Shown here one piece after another: positions 59,345 to 64,000 of a stretch of 64,000 nucleotides of DNA. Under the pieces are notes generated by a model that saw nothing but the letters and a program-made list of their open reading frames with translations, was not told the origin of the DNA and made no database searches. The stretch lies in the NCBI RefSeq assembly GCF_027244095.1, contig NC_069661.1, positions 175,196,501 through 175,260,500 on the forward strand. The letters run 5' to 3'. Numbering within the stretch: position 1 is the first letter of the stretch; each line of letters begins with the position of its first letter. A program made the position numbers and the translations under genes. The DNA is from Hemicordylus capensis (lineage: Eukaryota; Chordata; Lepidosauria; Squamata; Cordylidae).

Positions 59345-59602
59345 ATTTAATTTTTTTAAAATTTATTCAATTTCTATACCGCTCTTCCAAAATGGCTCAG
59401 GGCAGTTTACACAGAGAAATAACAAATAAATAAGATGGATCCCTGTGCCCAAAGGGCTCACAATCTAAAAAGAAACATAAGACAGACAACAGCCACTGGA
59501 GGGATGCTGTGCTGGGGGTGGATAGGGCCAGTTACTCTCCCTGCTAAATAAAGAGAATCACCACGTTGGAAGGTGCCTCTTTGCTAAGTTCGCAGGGGTC
59601 TA
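59345..59602 (-). repeat. SINE-like repeat C, copy 5
   Basis: Reverse-strand full-length copy: ACCGCTCTTCCAAAATGGCT to AGGTGCCTCTTTGCTAAGTT. Confidence 0.75.
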
Positions 59603-60034
59603 TTGCAGATTTCTGTTGCAGAATATTGCATATTTTTACAGAATCCTGCCAGTGGCCATTGAATGTCAGCCCTAAGCCTTTGTAGCCAGCATCTGGCAGC
59701 CCAGTGGCTCTGTTCTGTCCCCCACCATGACCCTCAGCAGTATCCCTGCTCCTATCCTTTCTAGACATTGCCTATCAGCACCTCAGTGTTCCTGTACACA
59801 TCTGCATTTCATCGTCTGGTTTGGGCTGTTTCAACTTTGTGTGTAGAATTCACAAGAGCACTTTCAGATATGTGTAAGAGACGGCAGTATTTTAAAATGC
59901 AGAACATCTATCTTTGAATTCTGCCAAAAAGCTGTGGGTACTGGCTTCAGGAAGCCAATTCACTGATTACCAGCCCTACATCCTGGATGAGGCAAGATCC
60001 AGAGAACATCTGTTGCACTACTGATATAATAGTG

Positions 60035-60122
60035 GCTCAGGGTGGTTTTTAATTGTAAACCACCCTGAGCCATTTTGGAAGGGCGGTATAAAAATTGAAT
60101 AGAATAAATAATAAATAAATAA
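60035..60122 (+). repeat. L2-like LINE 3' tail
   Basis: GTAAACCACCCTGAGCCATT then GGAAGGGCGGTATAAAAATT and an AATAAATA tail. Confidence 0.65.
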
Positions 60123-60195
60123 TATTAGGTATTCTAATATTATTTATTAGACAATTCTCTATGGCTTTGTAATAGCAGCTGCCCTCCTGGGGTAA

Positions 60196-60352
60196 ATAAA
60201 GGTAAAGTGTGCCATCGAGTTGGTATCAACTCCTGGTGACCACAGAGCCCTGTGGTTGTCTTTGGTAGAATACAGAAGGGGTTTACCATTGCCAGTATGA
60301 AATGATGCCTTTCAGCATCTTCCTATATCGCTGCTGCCCGATATAGGTCCCA
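60196..60352 (-). repeat. tRNA-headed SINE B, copy 4, 5'-truncated
   Basis: Retains AAGTGTGCCATCGAGTTGG, ACCACAGAGCCCTGTGGTTG and GCTGCTGCCCGATATAGG; the tRNA head is missing. Confidence 0.7.
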
Positions 60353-61748
60353 GAGGGGATTCAGTTGGGGGGGATTTTCATTGGGGCTGTGGTGCAGGGG
60401 GAAAGTGATAGCTCCCCTCACTCTACACTGTGGTCCTGATACTGTTCAGCTCCTCCATGGCTGGTCTTTACAAAAGGAAGAATCAAAATCGAAGAGGAAA
60501 TGATGTACATAATGTAAAGTATCACTTGACCCTCAGTGAGTACATTTGAACTAGCCTACATAAGCAATGTGGTCACTAGAATGCTTTAAAGCGGTATATA
60601 AATGTAAGTGCTATTTAAAGGAGGCTACCTACAGTTTTTTTTAAATAATGTGGCTACATTTCTGCTATGTAGCCACAACCAGCCCTGCTGCACAAACACG
60701 AGAGCACTTACCAACTGCTGCATCAGCTTGCAGCACATACACCCCTCTCCAGTTGGCACACTCATTTGCGGACAATTGGCTGCATTGGTCTATAGAGCAA
60801 TTGAGCTTCACAATATTCAAATATTAGGGTAGGGGGTCAATTCATACAGAGACAGAGGGAAATGGTCACTGCTGAACGATAAATCTGTTAACTTTTCATT
60901 CCAACCAACTCTTGAAGATGAAGGATTAGGCTACTGTAGCAACTGACCAGTTATATATAATAGGAAATATTTCATATATGCAACACTGAGTTCAGGACAG
61001 ATGGATTATCATACCCTTAGGGAAATATCACAGTGTGGAAGGAAGCCATGTCTGAAAGCCATGTCACTGATGTTATTTTTTGTTTCCTCCTATGAAGATA
61101 TTCATAGGACAGGACCCAGCATTTCTGTGCAAACCATGCACATTCTAAATATTAATTACCAAGATGCAGAAGTCTTCATGATATTTTTAATATTTAAACT
61201 TTTTCTATTACAGAGGAATCAAGCAAGACTGGGCTCTAATGAACTCGGCGCTAGTAAATATAATTAGCTTTGACTGGCTGGTTTTCATTGTAGTTTGAAA
61301 TACTTACAGCCAACTATTCCATTATGCACTTAGGACGTATTAAAATTAAAAACAAGAAGTTGTATCCAATTTGTATTTTATTTCCCCCATGTGTGTGCCT
61401 GGAAAGAAACCAGAGCAGACAATTAAGTCATTATTAAGAACTAAGTACTCGGTTCTTACACAGCTAATATAATCTTTCTGCCGTTTGAGTGAGTCATCAA
61501 TATTTATTTGATCACTTACTCATGACTCCTTTTTACAACTTTTCCCAAATACAGAGGATGAAAATGGAACTTAATAAGCTTTAGTTCACCAAAGAACAAA
61601 TAAATTCTTAACAGATTTAAAGCTGTAAAAATGGAATGTTGCTTATATCTTAACCATACCCTGCTAAGCTTCTGTTCAGAAGAATTCCAGAATCATGTTC
61701 CAGCAGGAAACATTTTGTATGCTGTTCCCCTTGTCTTCTGGAAATCCA

Positions 61749-62382
61749 TTAGAGTGTCTCTCCTGAGCCTGCAAGCTCAGCTCTGAAAGTTAACGGAGTG
61801 TCCTTTCGTCTATATTTAGTATTCATTTCAACTAAGTTGTCGGGTTTCAAATATTTGACCAGATAGTGTATATGTTTTATGTTGTGTAGAGAGCTGTATA
61901 TGCTTTTTAATAGTCTTAAATAGTTGGGAATCCACCATTTCAATAAAATATGCTGAAGATTGCTATATTTCTGCAGTGCTCTTCTCCAGTATAAAAGTTC
62001 CTAGTTGCATAAATGCTTTCATTAGCTGTTGCAGAGAATTTAGTAGCTTGGGGTCAAAGCCAATATAGCCAGACAGCCTCATATTGCTGGGGAACAACAG
62101 TAGGAGATGGTTACTGTCTTCATATTCTGCTTTTGGGCAGAACATCATGCCAAAAACAGTGAGACACAGGATGCCAGTTTAGATGAACCGTTTGTCTAAT
62201 TCAGCAGGATTCTCTTTATATGACCAAGTCTTTGGAATAGCCTCCACAGACACATTCAGAATGACTGCTGCATTACTGTTTAGGTACCATATTAAGACTT
62301 TTATTTGCCAAGGCTTTTTGTTGAATTCAGTAATCCAAAAACCTTCGGTTTGAGAGGTAAGGTGCTTTACATTTTCACTCAT
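61749..62382 (-). other. Open stretch of unknown origin next to the inverted repeat
   Basis: The minus strand is unusually open here, giving peptides such as MSENVKHLTSQTEGFWITEF and NMRLSGYIGFDPKLLNSLQQ, but not one continuous frame. It does not resemble LSMEM1 or any family I recognise. It could be part of a mobile element whose end forms the adjacent inverted repeat, a decayed gene, or chance. Confidence 0.25.
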
Positions 62383-62800
62383 GATCTAAAAAGAATAGAA
62401 ATTGCAAGTTAATGTGCCCATCTTAACTTCCGTGTCATATAAGCTGTAAGGACTTTGTACAGTTTGTTATATGATTATGGCTTTAGAAATGAGGTTCCAT
62501 GCTCCCACACTCTGCTGTGATCAGAGATGCATCAGGCAGAAATTAATCAGGGGCATCTCTAGGCAGTGATCAGGGAAGCTGTACCAATTAAATGTCTACC
62601 TGGATATATCCCTCCACAGCCCAGTGTCCAACTGAAAGACTAAGGCTAAGTGAGGATACATGGAGCCTCATTTCTAAAGCCATCATCATATACCAGACTG
62701 TATAAAATCTTTTTAGAGCATGAGTAAAAATGTAAAGCATCTTAACTTTCATCTTAAATGAAAGGTTTTTGGATTACTGAATTTCCAGGCATTTTAAAAA
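62322..62800. repeat. Large imperfect inverted repeat
   Basis: Left arm about 62322-62498, right arm about 62660-62795: AATTCAGTAATCCAAAAACC, GTGCTTTACATTTTCACTCA and ATGGCTTTAGAAATGAGG all recur inverted. The left arm carries about 57 extra bp. The 160-bp spacer includes TGATCAGAGATGC and a partly inverted GCATCTCTAGGCAGTGATCA. Confidence 0.78.
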
Positions 62801-62982
62801 GGAACATCTGATTAGGCACTATGAGTAAGAGCTTACACATGCTGGTTAAGTGGAGTATTCCCGTTTTAGGCAGTATACCTCTGATGTAAAACCTTGGTGT
62901 TCAAAGGCAGTATGCCACCACCTTATATACCACCTCAAAGCCCCAGTCACCTCTCCTCCACCTTGCATTCCCTGGTAAGTAC

Positions 62983-63777
62983 TAGGGATGTGTACTTACC
63001 AGATGGGGTATGTGTGTTGGCTTGAGGATTTGCCTTCAAGCCAGACCGTGCCCGGTTCAGCTCAACCTCAAGCCGAACCTCCCAGGTCAGCTTGGAGCTG
63101 GTCTGGGTTTCGAAAAGTAAAAACAATTTTTTAAAAAATTAACTCACCGCCAGGCCTGGGGTAACTTTGCTGCCTCTGAGGGGTGGGCGGGTGCTTTTGT
63201 GGCCACTTCCCCCTCCCCTCCATTGGCTTCCCCCCAGTCTTTACGGGGCCACTTTGGCCCATTTATGGGCCTTTCTGGTCCTCTCACAGCTCTCAGTGGC
63301 CATTTTGAAGGCCACCACACATGCACATGGGCTATTTGCATGCCCAAATGGGCTATTTGTCATGACCTGGGCACACAAATAGCTCATATGGATGCTCAGC
63401 AGCCTTCAAAATGGTCACTGTGAGCTGGGAGAGGGCCAGAAAGGCCCGAAAATGGGCTGAACTGGCCCTGTAATGACTGGGGGAGGCTGATGGGGGAAGG
63501 GCAAGCTTCAGAGACACCCCATGGCCACAGAAGCACCCTGTGAAGTTACCCTGGGTCTGGTGTTTTTTGTTTGTTTGTTTGTTTGTTTGTTTTTTGTTTT
63601 GTTTTAAGGTTTTATTTTATTTTTACTTTTTGAACCCAGACCGACTCGAACTCAAGCCGAAGCCGGGGGTGGTGGTAGTGGTGGTTGGAGGTACACAAAA
63701 CCAAACATGCCCGGTCTGGTTCGAGTCCAGTCCAGATTCAATCTGAACCGGGCAAACCGGTATTGTGCATACCCCAA
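62983..63777. mobile_element. 795-bp palindromic hAT-type MITE
   Basis: Starts TAGGGATGTGTAC, flanked by the perfect 8-bp duplication GTAAGTAC (62975-62982, 63778-63785). The two halves are inverted copies with a centre near 63380; for example GGCCATTTTGAAGGCC matches GGCCTTCAAAATGGTC. A GTTT repeat lies at 63567-63590. Confidence 0.85.
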
Positions 63778-63794
63778 GTAAGTACAATTGCCAC

Positions 63795-64000
63795 TAGGGA
63801 TGTGCGAACAGGCTCAAGGTTGAGCTTGATCTAGCTTGAACCGGGCAGGTTTGAAGGCTCACCCTCAAGCCAAACCAGCCCCTGAAAAATGGGAATGGTC
63901 TGAGATAAGGGTGAGCAACCCCCAGTTCAAAGCCCCAACTCGTGAGCCAGCTCAAGGGGCATACTTATAAAAGGGAATCCAGCAAGCATTCCTTTCATAA
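63795..64000. mobile_element. TAGGGATG-family hAT MITE, cut by window end
   Basis: Begins TAGGGATGTGCGAACAGG only 17 bp after its relative at 62983-63777 and runs off the window. Confidence 0.65.

Larger units (their letters stand above)
58061..61748. other. LSMEM1 upstream flank or intron
   Basis: Should contain, or lead to, the non-coding first exon implied by the acceptor at 58061-58062. Apart from repeat C copy 5, a LINE tail and SINE B copy 4, no CpG-rich start region is visible, so the promoter may lie beyond 64000. Confidence 0.45.

Noticed and set aside
1-64000. tRNA, rRNA, CRISPR arrays or bacterial-type operons
   Set aside because: No cloverleaf outside SINE heads, no rRNA blocks and no spacer-repeat array. 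The tandem units at 11.3 kb are contiguous and diverged, not CRISPR-like.

Overview
The window looks like nuclear DNA of a squamate reptile, most likely a lizard. The evidence is a vertebrate LSMEM1 gene split by long introns, copies of a tRNA-headed SINE resembling Sauria SINE, L2-like LINE tails, an R4/Dong-type LINE, two Tc1-like transposons, several hAT elements with 8-bp target duplications, and a non-autonomous Helitron. The species cannot be named from sequence alone.

Two host genes can be reconstructed, both on the minus strand. The first (29437 down to 3775) has ten coding exons. They join with matching codon phases into an uninterrupted 414-residue protein with about four tetratricopeptide repeats, starting in a CpG-rich promoter and ending in a stop codon. 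I do not recognise a named orthologue. The second (58060 down to 45695) is LSMEM1, a 136-residue single-pass membrane protein in three coding exons.

Layout: 1-3774 is 3' flank of the TPR gene plus old repeats. 3775-29437 is the TPR gene, with introns full of transposons: an inverted-repeat element near 7 kb, Tc1 copy A at 9.1-10.7 kb, a ~145-bp-unit tandem element at 11.3-12.6 kb, a palindromic hAT MITE at 15.5 kb, Tc1 copy B at 16.9-19.5 kb split by a hAT element, and further fragments. 28.9-29.8 kb is the CpG island. 30-45 kb is intergenic and holds SINEs, a GC-rich Helitron with a 156-bp palindrome, and an R4-type LINE plus SINE block flanked by a 24-bp duplication. 45.7-58.1 kb is LSMEM1, with a 1-kb hAT element just downstream of exon 2's splice acceptor, in intron 1. 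58-64 kb is its upstream flank, with a large inverted repeat and two palindromic hAT MITEs.

The host genes show no sign of working together beyond being neighbours on one strand. The mobile elements make up most of the recognisable structure and show clear nesting: SINE beside LINE, and MITE in hAT in Tc1.
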